This document shows positions 1 through 6,005 of a stretch of DNA of 10,776 nucleotides, piece by piece. How positions within the stretch are numbered: the stretch's first letter is position 1; every line of letters starts with the position of its first letter. Under the pieces are notes generated by a model, which was given only the letters and a program-made list of their open reading frames with translations, was not told the DNA's origin and made no database searches. Where the stretch lies: positions 1 through 10,776 of the forward strand of contig JABDJW010000249.1 in the NCBI GenBank assembly GCA_013002375.1, in the 5' to 3' direction. This DNA is from Acidimicrobiales bacterium. GTDB taxonomy: Bacteria; Actinomycetota; Acidimicrobiia; Acidimicrobiales; SHLQ01. A program made the translations under genes and the position numbers.

Positions 1-2
1 GA

Positions 3-758
3 TTCGGCCGGTCGAGTTCAGGAGGCGGAGGAGGCTCGGGAAGTGATGGCGGCCACATGTCGTCGACGTGGCGGTCCGGCGACTCGGTTCTGTTCAGCCG
101 AGCATCCTGGAACAACGAAGCGCCGCTGTTCTTGGGCTGCAACGTCCTCGTCTTCGAAGAGCAGGAGGAGGCGCAGAACGGCTATCGGGATCTCTGCGGA
201 GCCGCAGTCGCCGACTGGCAAGCGGTCATCGCCAACGCGCCCGACCCGGCGCCGCTCGAGCAGGTGATCACCCCTGCCGCCGAGACACTCCTCGCCGAGG
301 CGGTGGCCGCACGGGGCGAGGGCGAACCGGTCGCGATCGACGACGACGGCGAATTCGTGGTGAACATCGCGCTGCCCCCGGACACCGAAGTCTCGATCGG
401 CAGCTTCGACGCCGAAGTCGATCTCGCCGCCGCCCAGAGCATCTTCACCGACTTCGAACTCGACGCCGGCTGCGACGGCCTGTGTACGCCCAAGGATTGG
501 GAGGCCGAGCTCAACCGATTCGACGGCTTGTTGGGCGGTGTCCGGGCATCGGTCGACGTCGCCTTGGATGCGCCGTTCGACAACGGTTGGGTCGTGGCCG
601 GCTGGCAAGGGGACGACTACCGGATTCGGGTCGTGCACTGGGACGACGACGCCACCCACTTCTTCCAGTGCGCGGTCGACCTGAACGAAGCCGACGTCGA
701 TCTCGCGCCGAGCATCATCGCCCTGTGCGTGGCCGCCGAACCGGCCTGGTTCGACTGA
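3..758 (+). CDS. Unrecognised Cys-containing, probably exported protein (3' part; start lies outside the window)
   Basis: The frame is open from the left edge to a TGA at 756-758. An ATG at 57 exists, but in-frame codons continue upstream without a stop and encode a Gly/Ser-rich stretch, so I read this as the C-terminal part of a longer protein with a flexible linker before a folded domain. Counting from Met57, the domain is about 233 residues, acidic, and has six cysteines (28, 47, 139, 143, 205, 224). An even number of cysteines would suit disulfides outside the cytoplasm. The visible part has no membrane helix; a signal peptide, lipobox or anchor would lie upstream. I recognise no family motif. 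The glutamine amidotransferase follows 44 bp later with its own promoter-like element, so no functional link is implied. The CDS call rests on the long open frame and balanced protein composition. Function is unknown. Confidence 0.75.
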   Translation, partial: FGRSSSGGGGGSGSDGGHMSSTWRSGDSVLFSRASWNNEAPLFLGCNVLVFEEQEEAQNGYRDLCGAAVADWQAVIANAPDPAPLEQVITPAAETLLAEAVAARGEGEPVAIDDDGEFVVNIALPPDTEVSIGSFDAEVDLAAAQSIFTDFELDAGCDGLCTPKDWEAELNRFDGLLGGVRASVDVALDAPFDNGWVVAGWQGDDYRIRVVHWDDDATHFFQCAVDLNEADVDLAPSIIALCVAAEPAWFD

Positions 759-790
759 GCCGAGCCTGGTGCGGCCGAAGTCCCGATCCC

Positions 791-796
791 TAGGCT
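791..796 (+). promoter_or_regulatory. -10 hexamer TAGGCT for a leaderless start
   Basis: TAGGCT is followed by six bases and then the ATG at 803. That places the expected transcription start at or next to the start codon. There is no Shine-Dalgarno-like run before the ATG and no clear -35 box. The same geometry recurs at five other sites in the window. Confidence 0.5.
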
Positions 797-802
797 GCGC
801 CC

Positions 803-1501
803 ATGCTCGTCTTTGTCGACTACGAACACGCCGATGGGCACGATCGCGAGCACGGGCCGCGCGTCCTGGCGGCGCGGACGACGATCACCTACCGGCTCGA
901 GGACCTGGCCGGCATGCCGTGCCACCTCGTTCGCTACAGCCACATCGACCAAGCGCTGCTCGACCGGCTCGATACGCAAGCGATCTTCATCAGCGGCAAC
1001 TCCACCGATCCGGCCGTCTATTCCGATGCGGAGCTCGAGCCGATCCGAACGATCGTCCGCGAGACCGACCTCCCGATGTTCGGGCTCTGCGGTGGCTTCC
1101 AACTGATCGCGCAAGCTCTGGGGGCCGACCTGGTGCGACTGGAGGCGGATCCGGCACACGCGACGAATGATGCGGTCGTGGCCCACGACGGCGCCACCTA
1201 CGAGTTCGGCTACCACCCGGTCGATCTCCACCCGGACCCAGAGTCGCATGCCCTTCACCAGGGGCTCGGTGAGCGACCGGTGTTCCGCCACGCCCACTCG
1301 CTGCACATCCCGCATCTGCCGTCCGGATTCGAGATCCTGGCCTCGACGGCGGTGACCCCGGTGCAGATGGCGGCCCACACCGAACGCAAGATCGCCGGCA
1401 CCCAATTTCATCCGGAGTACTGGACCGACGAGCACCCGGCCGGTCGCATCCTGCTGGCCAACTTCTTGCGCTGGGCGGGCCTCCCCGGTCGTCACAACTA
1501 G
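803..1501 (+). CDS. Stand-alone class I glutamine amidotransferase (GATase1 domain) protein
   Basis: This 232-residue protein is essentially one class I glutamine amidotransferase domain, the fold that hydrolyses glutamine to ammonia or removes gamma-glutamyl groups. The nucleophile elbow reads GLCGG with Cys96. The His and Glu of the triad are in TQFHPEYW (His203, Glu205). The SGNSTD segment at 64-69 occupies the place of the oxyanion-side loop (SGGP in GMP synthase-like proteins). No synthase domain is attached and neither neighbour is an obvious acceptor enzyme, so its partner or substrate cannot be named. GuaA-like amidotransferase subunits and gamma-glutamyl hydrolases (peptidase C26, PuuD-like) are both possible. 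The ATG at 803 is chosen because the protein begins with a typical first beta strand (MLVFVDYEHA) and a -10-like hexamer lies six bases upstream. It is probably soluble and cytoplasmic. The fold call is firm and the specific role is unknown. Confidence 0.88.
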   Translation: MLVFVDYEHADGHDREHGPRVLAARTTITYRLEDLAGMPCHLVRYSHIDQALLDRLDTQAIFISGNSTDPAVYSDAELEPIRTIVRETDLPMFGLCGGFQLIAQALGADLVRLEADPAHATNDAVVAHDGATYEFGYHPVDLHPDPESHALHQGLGERPVFRHAHSLHIPHLPSGFEILASTAVTPVQMAAHTERKIAGTQFHPEYWTDEHPAGRILLANFLRWAGLPGRHN

Positions 1502-1510
1502 CCGGCCAAA

Positions 1511-1543
1511 CCCGCACGGGGTCAGGTCTACGTTGGACCCTGC
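1511..1543. repeat. Possible degenerate REP-like palindrome in the intergenic gap
   Basis: The 122-bp gap between the amidotransferase and the dehydrogenase contains CCCG-CA-CGGG (1511-1520). It overlaps GGGGTC-A-GGTC (1518-1528), which faces GGACCC (1535-1540). Two alternative stems are possible: GGTC 1525-1528 with GACC 1536-1539, or GGGTC 1519-1523 with GACCC 1536-1540. No U-tract follows, so a standard intrinsic terminator is unlikely. A GGGGTCAGGTC arm resembles REP palindromes I recall from other bacteria. The right arm here is degraded, and I see only this one copy in the window. Confidence 0.3.
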
Positions 1544-1558
1544 GAGCCGGTGCGGTTC

Positions 1559-1564
1559 TAGGCT
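1559..1564 (+). promoter_or_regulatory. -10 hexamer TAGGCT upstream of the dehydrogenase
   Basis: TAGGCT is identical to the hexamer before the amidotransferase and is again followed by exactly six bases and then GTG at 1571. Transcription would start near 1571. That gives the dehydrogenase mRNA a leader of about 53 nt, which itself opens with a start codon. Confidence 0.45.
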
Positions 1565-1570
1565 GGGCCG

Positions 1571-1585
1571 GTGAGCGCAGAGTAG
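1571..1585 (+). other. Candidate four-codon leaderless leader ORF (M-S-A-E-stop)
   Basis: GTG AGC GCA GAG TAG starts where transcription from the 1559-1564 hexamer is expected to begin and stops 38 bp before the dehydrogenase ATG. If the mRNA is leaderless, this mini-ORF would be translated first. It may instead be chance: only position and geometry support it, and the peptide has no recognisable attenuator feature. Confidence 0.25.
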
Positions 1586-1607
1586 CGAGCCCCAAGTGGC
1601 GAGCATC

Positions 1608-1618
1608 GAGGAACGGAG
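1608..1618 (+). promoter_or_regulatory. Ribosome binding site of the dehydrogenase gene
   Basis: A purine-rich run ending in GGAG (1615-1618) lies five bases before the ATG at 1624. Unlike most of its neighbours, this gene therefore appears to use leadered translation. This supports 1624 as the start. Confidence 0.55.
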
Positions 1619-1623
1619 AACCA

Positions 1624-2559
1624 ATGACCTGGAACGCAAACGACATCCCGGATCAATCCGGGCGCGTCGCGGTCGTCACCGGAGCAAACGGAGGGCTGGG
1701 GCTCGCATCGGCCAAGGCCCTCGCCGGCAAGGGCGCCCACGTCGTCATGGCCGCGCGCAACCAAGCCAAGGCGAGCGACGCCCACGCCGAGATCCTGGCC
1801 GCCCACCCCGACGCGTCGCTCGAAATCGTCGAGCTCGACCTCGGGTCGCTCGCCTCGGTCGAAGCAGCGGCGAACCGGATTCTGGCCGACCACGACCGCC
1901 TCGACATCCTGATGTGCAACGCCGGGGTCATGGCGCTGCCCCAGTCGACGACCGAAGACGGCTTCGACATGCAGTTCGGCATCAACGTGCTCGGCCACTG
2001 GGCCTTGGTCGGACGTCTGCTGCCGCTGATCGTCTCGACGCCCGATGCCCGCATCGTCACCCTGTCGAGCACCGCGCAGCACCTCGGCCGGGCCATCGAC
2101 CCCGACGACCCGCACAAGCGCGACGGCTACGACCCGTGGCAGATGTACGGGCAGACCAAGCTGGCCATGCGTCATTTCGCGGAGGGCCTGCAGGAACAGT
2201 TCGATCGAGCCGGCGTGCCGGCCAAGGCCCTCTCGGCGCAGCCCGGGCTCACCAACTCCGACCTCCAAACCACCACCCAGACCCACGGCGGCGCGGGCCC
2301 GATTGGTTCGATCTCGGAGAAGTGGGCCAAGGCGGCAGGTATGTCGACCGATCGCGGCGCGCTCAGCCAGCTGCGGGCCGCGACCGACCCCGACGCGCCC
2401 GGCGGCGGCTTCTATGGCCCGCTGTTCGTCACCAACGGCCCACCGGTCCGCAAGCCGCTCATCCGGCCGGGTGGTGCCGGGGCCATCCAGTCGCTGTGGG
2501 AAGTCGCCGAACGCGAGACCGGCGTGGCGGTCGACGTCGCCGCCGCCCTCGCCGACTGA
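1624..2559 (+). CDS. Short-chain dehydrogenase/reductase (retinol dehydrogenase-like SDR)
   Basis: This 311-residue NAD(P)-dependent oxidoreductase has the classical SDR layout. The nucleotide-binding glycine motif TGANGGLG is at 19-26 after the first beta strand, an adenine-side LDLGS lies around 71-75, NAG is at 99-101 and the structural Asn is at 121. The catalytic set is Ser149, Tyr175 and Lys179 (YGQTK). Basic Arg45 after the second strand (MAARN) suggests a preference for NADP(H), which is inference. The extended C-terminus with a YGPLF/NGPPVRKP-like segment after residue 250 resembles the retinol dehydrogenase and protochlorophyllide-reductase-like branch common in actinobacteria. There the substrates are often lipophilic alcohols, aldehydes or ketones. 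There is no signal peptide, so it is cytoplasmic. The start has a good ribosome binding site. ligB begins 39 bp downstream with its own -10-like hexamer. The physiological substrate cannot be read from the sequence. Confidence 0.92.
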   Translation: MTWNANDIPDQSGRVAVVTGANGGLGLASAKALAGKGAHVVMAARNQAKASDAHAEILAAHPDASLEIVELDLGSLASVEAAANRILADHDRLDILMCNAGVMALPQSTTEDGFDMQFGINVLGHWALVGRLLPLIVSTPDARIVTLSSTAQHLGRAIDPDDPHKRDGYDPWQMYGQTKLAMRHFAEGLQEQFDRAGVPAKALSAQPGLTNSDLQTTTQTHGGAGPIGSISEKWAKAAGMSTDRGALSQLRAATDPDAPGGGFYGPLFVTNGPPVRKPLIRPGGAGAIQSLWEVAERETGVAVDVAAALAD

Positions 2560-2586
2560 CGCCCGGGATCTGACCTCGAGCTGCCC

Positions 2587-2592
2587 TACCGT
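2587..2592 (+). promoter_or_regulatory. -10 hexamer TACCGT for leaderless ligB
   Basis: TACCGT is followed by GGTCCT and then the GTG at 2599, the same six-base gap as at the other candidate leaderless genes. No Shine-Dalgarno sequence is visible in this gap. This supports the GTG as the true start. Confidence 0.5.
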
Positions 2593-2598
2593 GGTCCT

Positions 2599-4161
2599 GT
2601 GACGTTGCTGGTGCGGCTCGCCGAGACTTCTGAGGTGATTGCGGCGACGTCGAGCCGCAAGGTCAAGAGCGAGGCCCTGGCCGCCACCATCGCCGAACTC
2701 GAGCCGGCCGAGATCGAACTCGCCGTCGGTTTCCTGACCGGCGCCGCCCGTCAGGGGCGGGTCGGCATCGGCTGGGCCGCCATCCAACGGGCCGCGGAGG
2801 AAGCCGGGCCACCGCCGACGGTGCCGACCATCACCATCGCCGAGTTCGACCGGCTGATCACCGAAGTCGGCGGCACGGTCGGCGCCGGTTCGGAGCGGGC
2901 CCGGACCGACCAGCTCGCCGCTTTCCTGGATCGAGCGACCGAGGTCGAGCGTCCCTTTGTCACCGGGGTACTACTCGGCGAACTCCGGCAAGGGGCTCTG
3001 GCCGGCGTGGTCACCGACGCAGTCGCCAAGGCGGCCGGCATCAAGATCACGGTGCTGCGCCGGGCCGTCATGCTCTCGGGGGATCTCGGCCACGCATCGC
3101 AGATCGCTCTCACCGGCGGCGCAGAGGCCTTGACCGAGATCGATCTCGAGGCCGGGCGCCCGATTCTGCCCATGCTGGCGTCGACGGCCGCCGATGTGAC
3201 TGCGGGCCTCGAGGCGACGGGGCCGGCGTCGGTCGAATGGAAGCTCGACGGCGCTCGGATACAGGCGCACCGGGTCGGCGATGACATCCGCCTGTTCACC
3301 CGCAACCTCAACGATGTCACCGATCGCCTACCCGGCGTGGTCGAGGCGATCGCCGGCCTCGACTGCACATCGGTGGTGCTCGACGGCGAGGTGCTGGGCA
3401 TGCGCGAGGTCGATGGCGACGACACGCCCCAGGCGTTCCAGGACACGATGAGCCGGCTCGGTTCCGATGGGGAGACGAGCGACCCCGGGCGCTTCGCCAT
3501 GCGCCCCTTCTTCTTCGACCTGATGTTCCTCGATGGCGCCAGCCTCATCGACACCCCGCTGGCCGAGCGGCGGACCCAACTCGAACGAGTCGTCGGCGAC
3601 CTCGCCATTCCCGCCATCGCCACCGACGATCCGGTTGCCGCCCAAGCACACCTCGACGACGCGCTGGCCACGGGGCACGAAGGGGTGATGGTCAAGGCGC
3701 TCGACAGCGATTACCAGGCCGGGCGTCGCGGCAAGGCGTGGCGCAAGGTCAAGCCGGTGCACACCCTCGAGCTCGTGGTGCTGGCCGCCGAGTGGGGCCA
3801 CGGCCGGCGGCAGGGCTGGCTGTCGAACCTGCACCTCGGCGCCCGCGATCCCGACACCGGCGAGTTCGTGATGGTCGGCAAGACATTCAAGGGTCTGACC
3901 GACGAGTTGCTGGCGTGGCAGACCGATGCGTTCCTCGATCGCAAGACCCACGAGTCCCAATCGGGCCACACCGTGTACGTCCGGAACGAGCTCGTGGTCG
4001 AGGTCGCGCTCGACGGCGCGCAAGCCTCCACTCGCTACGCCGGCGGCGTGGCCCTGCGGTTCGCCCGGGTGCGCGGCTACCGGCCCGATCGCGATCCCCA
4101 CAACGCCGACACCGTCGACGCGGTGCGCGCCCTGCTCCCTCGGGCCATCGGCGATCGCTGA
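2599..4161 (+). CDS. ligB: ATP-dependent DNA ligase, LigB type
   Basis: This 520-residue ligase seals nicks in duplex DNA by transferring AMP from ATP to an active-site lysine. All the superfamily motifs are present: motif I WKLDGAR with nucleophile Lys215, an FTRN segment at 233-236, motif III LDGEV at 261-265, IIIa FFFDLMF at 304-310, motif IV EGVMVKA at 361-367, motif V WRKVKP at 381-386, and a motif VI-like RFARVRGYRPDRDP near 487-500. The N-terminal ~200 residues are the helical DNA-binding domain (GELRQGALAGVVTDAVA region), then come the adenylation domain and an OB-fold domain with the HLGARDP...VGKTFKG stretch. Length and motif wording match mycobacterial LigB. It is probably an auxiliary repair ligase, because bacteria normally rely on NAD-dependent LigA for replication. 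No Ku or polymerase gene adjoins it, so an NHEJ operon is not indicated. It starts with GTG. Confidence 0.96.
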   Translation: MTLLVRLAETSEVIAATSSRKVKSEALAATIAELEPAEIELAVGFLTGAARQGRVGIGWAAIQRAAEEAGPPPTVPTITIAEFDRLITEVGGTVGAGSERARTDQLAAFLDRATEVERPFVTGVLLGELRQGALAGVVTDAVAKAAGIKITVLRRAVMLSGDLGHASQIALTGGAEALTEIDLEAGRPILPMLASTAADVTAGLEATGPASVEWKLDGARIQAHRVGDDIRLFTRNLNDVTDRLPGVVEAIAGLDCTSVVLDGEVLGMREVDGDDTPQAFQDTMSRLGSDGETSDPGRFAMRPFFFDLMFLDGASLIDTPLAERRTQLERVVGDLAIPAIATDDPVAAQAHLDDALATGHEGVMVKALDSDYQAGRRGKAWRKVKPVHTLELVVLAAEWGHGRRQGWLSNLHLGARDPDTGEFVMVGKTFKGLTDELLAWQTDAFLDRKTHESQSGHTVYVRNELVVEVALDGAQASTRYAGGVALRFARVRGYRPDRDPHNADTVDAVRALLPRAIGDR

Positions 4162-4163
4162 AC

Positions 4164-4196
4164 TATCGTTCGTGGATCACGATCACCGGCCGGGAG
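4164..4196 (+). promoter_or_regulatory. Promoter hexamer TATCGT and RBS for the SnoaL-like gene
   Basis: TATCGT at 4164-4169 begins three bases after the ligB stop. A GGGAG run (4192-4196) lies four bases before the ATG at 4201. If the hexamer is a -10 element, the transcript would have a leader of about 25 nt and conventional ribosome binding, unlike the leaderless neighbours. A short CGTG-GAT-CACG hairpin (4171-4181) falls in this leader. Confidence 0.4.
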
Positions 4197-4200
4197 CACC

Positions 4201-4581
4201 ATGACCGCCAAGCTCGACAACGCCATCGCGCTCTATGTGGAAGGCATCCGCGACGGCAACGTTCGTCACGCAGTCGAGACCTACACCGGCGACCGCTACA
4301 CCCAGCACTCCACCGGGGTCCGCGATGGCGTCGAGGGGTTCGTGGAATTCTTCGAGCCGTTCATCGAACGGAACCCCCAACGCGACATCCGGATCATCCG
4401 CGCCATAGAGGATGGGCCGTTCGTGTTCGTGCACGCCTACCAGAACATCAACGACGGTGAGGCCGAGTGGGTCACGACCGACTTCTTCGACACCGATGCC
4501 GAGGACAAGATCGTCGAGCACTGGGACAACGCCGAACCGATCGGCCCCGAGGCGGAGTGGGTCAACTCCGGCAAGTTCTAG
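4201..4581 (+). CDS. SnoaL/NTF2-like small protein (COG4922-type polyketide cyclase-like)
   Basis: This 126-residue single-domain protein has the cone-shaped NTF2-like fold signature. An N-terminal helix (NAIALYVEGIRDGN) leads to YTGDRYTQHSTGVRDGVEGFVEFF at about 28-51. That arrangement, an aromatic plus QH before a DG...F helix, is typical of SnoaL-like proteins annotated as predicted aldol-condensation enzymes. The middle segment RIIRAIEDGPFVFVHAYQNI and the end ...KIVEHWDNAEPI give the expected beta strands. His36 and the Asp/His residues lining the pocket could be catalytic, but many members are uncharacterised binding proteins or isomerases, so no reaction is assigned. It is cytoplasmic with no signal. 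Its stop codon overlaps the stop codon of the opposing gene, leaving no room for a terminator between them. Confidence 0.85.
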   Translation: MTAKLDNAIALYVEGIRDGNVRHAVETYTGDRYTQHSTGVRDGVEGFVEFFEPFIERNPQRDIRIIRAIEDGPFVFVHAYQNINDGEAEWVTTDFFDTDAEDKIVEHWDNAEPIGPEAEWVNSGKF

Positions 4582-5159
4582 AAGGCCTCGTCGGGCCCCG
4601 ACAACCGGCGCAACCGGTTGGTGTACGGGCCCCACCGCCACACCAGGTCGACGCCGTCGAGAAACCGGGTGACCGCGACGACCGGGCCATTGTTGGGGCA
4701 GAGGTTCAGCCGATCGTCTTCGAATCGAGCGGCGATGGCGATCGCAGCTCCCCCAACCCCTTCGTCGCGCATCAACGATCCGTCGGCCGACAGGTCATGG
4801 ATCACGCCGCCGGCGGTGATCACCACCCGACACCCGGCCTGCTCGTTGCGTTCGATGTGGCCCTTCAGGGGGCCCCGGTACACCTGCCACACGCCGCGAA
4901 GGTCGGGCGCGCCCGCGACCAATGGCTCGTCGCACCCGGCAAGCACCAAAGGTGGCCACTCCGTCCAACGGCCGGGCGGCGTGCCCACCACCGGTAGATC
5001 GGCGGCTTTGGTCGTCGTGGCATCGAGCGTCGGCGCGAGGGTCGGGATCTCGTAGTGCTCGGCGCCGACCGGCGGGCGCGGCGGGTGACGACGCACCGTG
5101 TAGGGCGCACCGAGCATGGCTCCGAACGACTTCACCACCTGGCCTGCCTGCACCCACAT
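4578..5159 (-). CDS. Unrecognised 193-residue protein with a calycin-like GxW motif
   Basis: I do not recognise the family. The N-terminal ~75 residues are rich in Pro and Thr and probably extended. From about residue 84 there is a compact block that looks mostly beta-stranded: DLRGVWQVYRG (86-96), GHIERNEQAGCRVVITAGGVIHDL (100-123), AAIAIAARFEDDRLNLCPN (138-156) and DLVWRWGPYTNRLRRL. The GxW near the start of this block, followed by alternating strands, is reminiscent of lipocalin/calycin barrels, but that is inference. There is no signal peptide or membrane helix. I prefer the ATG at 5159. The frame stays open upstream to a TTG at 5207, but that start lacks an RBS, whereas AAAAGGGG directly precedes 5159 and a TAGACG hexamer lies 14 bases upstream. 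It is last in a five-gene minus-strand run, 91 bp after the split-barrel gene. Confidence 0.7.
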   Translation of the reverse strand: MWVQAGQVVKSFGAMLGAPYTVRRHPPRPPVGAEHYEIPTLAPTLDATTTKAADLPVVGTPPGRWTEWPPLVLAGCDEPLVAGAPDLRGVWQVYRGPLKGHIERNEQAGCRVVITAGGVIHDLSADGSLMRDEGVGGAAIAIAARFEDDRLNLCPNNGPVVAVTRFLDGVDLVWRWGPYTNRLRRLSGPDEAF

Positions 5160-5250
5160 CCCCTTTTGCGCTGCGTCTAGGGCTCGAACCGGCACCACAT
5201 TAGGCAACGAACGGGGACTTGTCCGGTGCGGTCGGCCCGACGACGTCGAG

Positions 5251-5691
5251 CTAGCGCCAGACGGGACGGATCAACCCGACAACGCTGGTTGGCGTCACCG
5301 TGATCACCCGGCGGCGCTCACGCACCATGGCCTCACGAAACTCGTCCCAATCCGGGTGTTCCTTCTTGGCTACGGCCCGGAACGCGTCGACCAGCGTGTC
5401 CATCGCCGGACCTTCCCGTTTCGTGGGGATCGGGCTGACCTCGGCGGTGCCATCGAAGCTCAGATAGCTGCCCTCGTGGGACACGTGATACACGACGCGC
5501 GGATCGCGCTCGATGTTGAAAACCTTGGCCCGAGTCGGCAAAACCGAGAACACGATCGTGCCGTCGAGCACACCATGGTGCACCTCCGACGATTGCGGTC
5601 GGCCGTCGCGGCGCAGCGTGATGAGCGCGCCGTTGGGTACGCCGGCGGTGAACGCCAGGGCGTCGACCAATTCGATGGGTTTGATCTCCAT
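5251..5691 (-). CDS. PPOX-class split beta-barrel protein (probable F420- or flavin-dependent reductase)
   Basis: This 146-residue protein belongs to the pyridoxamine 5'-phosphate oxidase-like split-barrel superfamily, which in actinobacteria is often a small F420- or FMN-dependent redox enzyme. The core pattern is clear: GALITLRRDGRPQSSEVHHGVLDG (about 21-44) is the usual first beta hairpin after the helix, TRAKVFNIERDPRVVYHV (53-70) is the cofactor-phosphate-binding helix and strand, and YLSFDGTAEV (76-85) is the following strand. The C-terminus RRRVITVTPTSVVGLIRPVW matches the last strand, which often ends in W. Cofactor and substrate cannot be told apart from sequence alone; F420 is suggested by the actinobacterial context. 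It is cytoplasmic. The start is supported by a TAGGTT hexamer exactly six bases upstream, and the start codon lies inside an inverted repeat. Confidence 0.87.
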   Translation of the reverse strand: MEIKPIELVDALAFTAGVPNGALITLRRDGRPQSSEVHHGVLDGTIVFSVLPTRAKVFNIERDPRVVYHVSHEGSYLSFDGTAEVSPIPTKREGPAMDTLVDAFRAVAKKEHPDWDEFREAMVRERRRVITVTPTSVVGLIRPVWR

Positions 5692-5710
5692 GCCGGCAAC
5701 CTACGGCATG
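5689..5710. promoter_or_regulatory. Inverted repeat enclosing the -10 element and start codon of the split-barrel gene
   Basis: A perfect 7-bp inverted repeat, CATGCCG (5689-5695) and CGGCATG (5704-5710), flanks an 8-bp centre. The minus-strand -10 hexamer TAGGTT (plus-strand AACCTA, 5698-5703) is in the centre and the ATG at 5691-5689 is in one arm. It could be a repressor operator, or an RNA hairpin that hides the start codon in read-through transcripts from the upstream gene. Confidence 0.45.
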
Positions 5711-5717
5711 AGGAGGT

Positions 5718-5984
5718 CTACCCCGAACGGTTCTTGCGACGTCGCCAGAGAACGGCCACCAGGGACTGCAATCCAACGCCCACCGCGGCACTGATGACGA
5801 GGAGAATGATGAGCCGGATGCTGAACGACCAGCTCAGGAATTCGACCTCGACGGACTGCGCGTTCTGGACAGCAAACGCGACGGCGGCGGCGAGCACCAC
5901 GGCCGCCACGACCATCTTGAAGATCGCCGCCGGGCCGGGGCCACCGGCGGTGTCGTCGCCGGGAATTGGAGTGTGCTGTTCCAT
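5718..5984 (-). CDS. LapA/DUF1049-family small membrane protein
   Basis: This 88-residue integral membrane protein has two predicted hydrophobic helices, roughly 23-39 (MVVAAVVLAAAVAFAVQ) and 53-73 (FSIRLIILLVISAAVGVGLQS). They are joined by NAQSVEVEFLSW, and a basic RRRKNRSG tail follows. The FAVQNAQSVEVEFLSWSFSI...LLVISAAVG pattern is the hallmark of the LapA domain (DUF1049). It was named for lipopolysaccharide assembly but is widespread in Gram-positive actinobacteria, where its role is unknown, so an LPS function should not be transferred here. The N-terminal ~20 residues are hydrophilic, Gly/Pro-rich and probably cytoplasmic. Start at 5984: an AAAGGA ribosome binding site lies just upstream. 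It sits 21 bp after the alpha/beta hydrolase stop and 26 bp before the split-barrel start, so it is probably co-transcribed with the hydrolase. Confidence 0.85.
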   Translation of the reverse strand: MEQHTPIPGDDTAGGPGPAAIFKMVVAAVVLAAAVAFAVQNAQSVEVEFLSWSFSIRLIILLVISAAVGVGLQSLVAVLWRRRKNRSG

Positions 5985-5996
5985 CGTTTCCTTTCT
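5985..5996 (-). promoter_or_regulatory. Ribosome binding site of the LapA-like gene
   Basis: On the minus strand AGAAAGGAAACG directly precedes the ATG at 5984, with the AAGGA core about five bases away. No -10-like element is evident in the 21-bp gap, which fits translation from a polycistronic transcript begun upstream. Confidence 0.55.
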
Positions 5997-6005
5997 GCCG
6001 CTTCC

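Noticed and set aside
1518..1540. Intrinsic terminator after the amidotransferase gene
   Set aside because: The stem can form, but no run of T follows on either strand. A REP-like remnant explains the sequence at least as well.
617..1639. 340-residue minus-strand open frame
   Set aside because: It is antisense to the glutamine amidotransferase and to the end of the first gene. No motifs are seen.
1558..2787. 409-residue minus-strand open frame
   Set aside because: It is antisense to the dehydrogenase and the start of ligB, both of which have full catalytic motifs on the plus strand. Its composition is shadow-like.
2599..4161. NHEJ system around the ATP-dependent ligase
   Set aside because: The protein is the LigB type, without polymerase or phosphoesterase domains, and no Ku gene is adjacent.
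5160..5207. TTG start at 5207 adding 16 residues to the unrecognised minus-strand protein
   Set aside because: There is no RBS or leaderless-type hexamer before it, whereas the ATG at 5159 has a purine-rich run immediately upstream. The longer form cannot be excluded.
5160..5250. Small gene or RNA in the 91-bp gap between the two minus-strand genes
   Set aside because: Only a GGAC-TT-GTCC mini-palindrome with a two-base loop and possible promoter bases are visible, with no coding or RNA-like structure.
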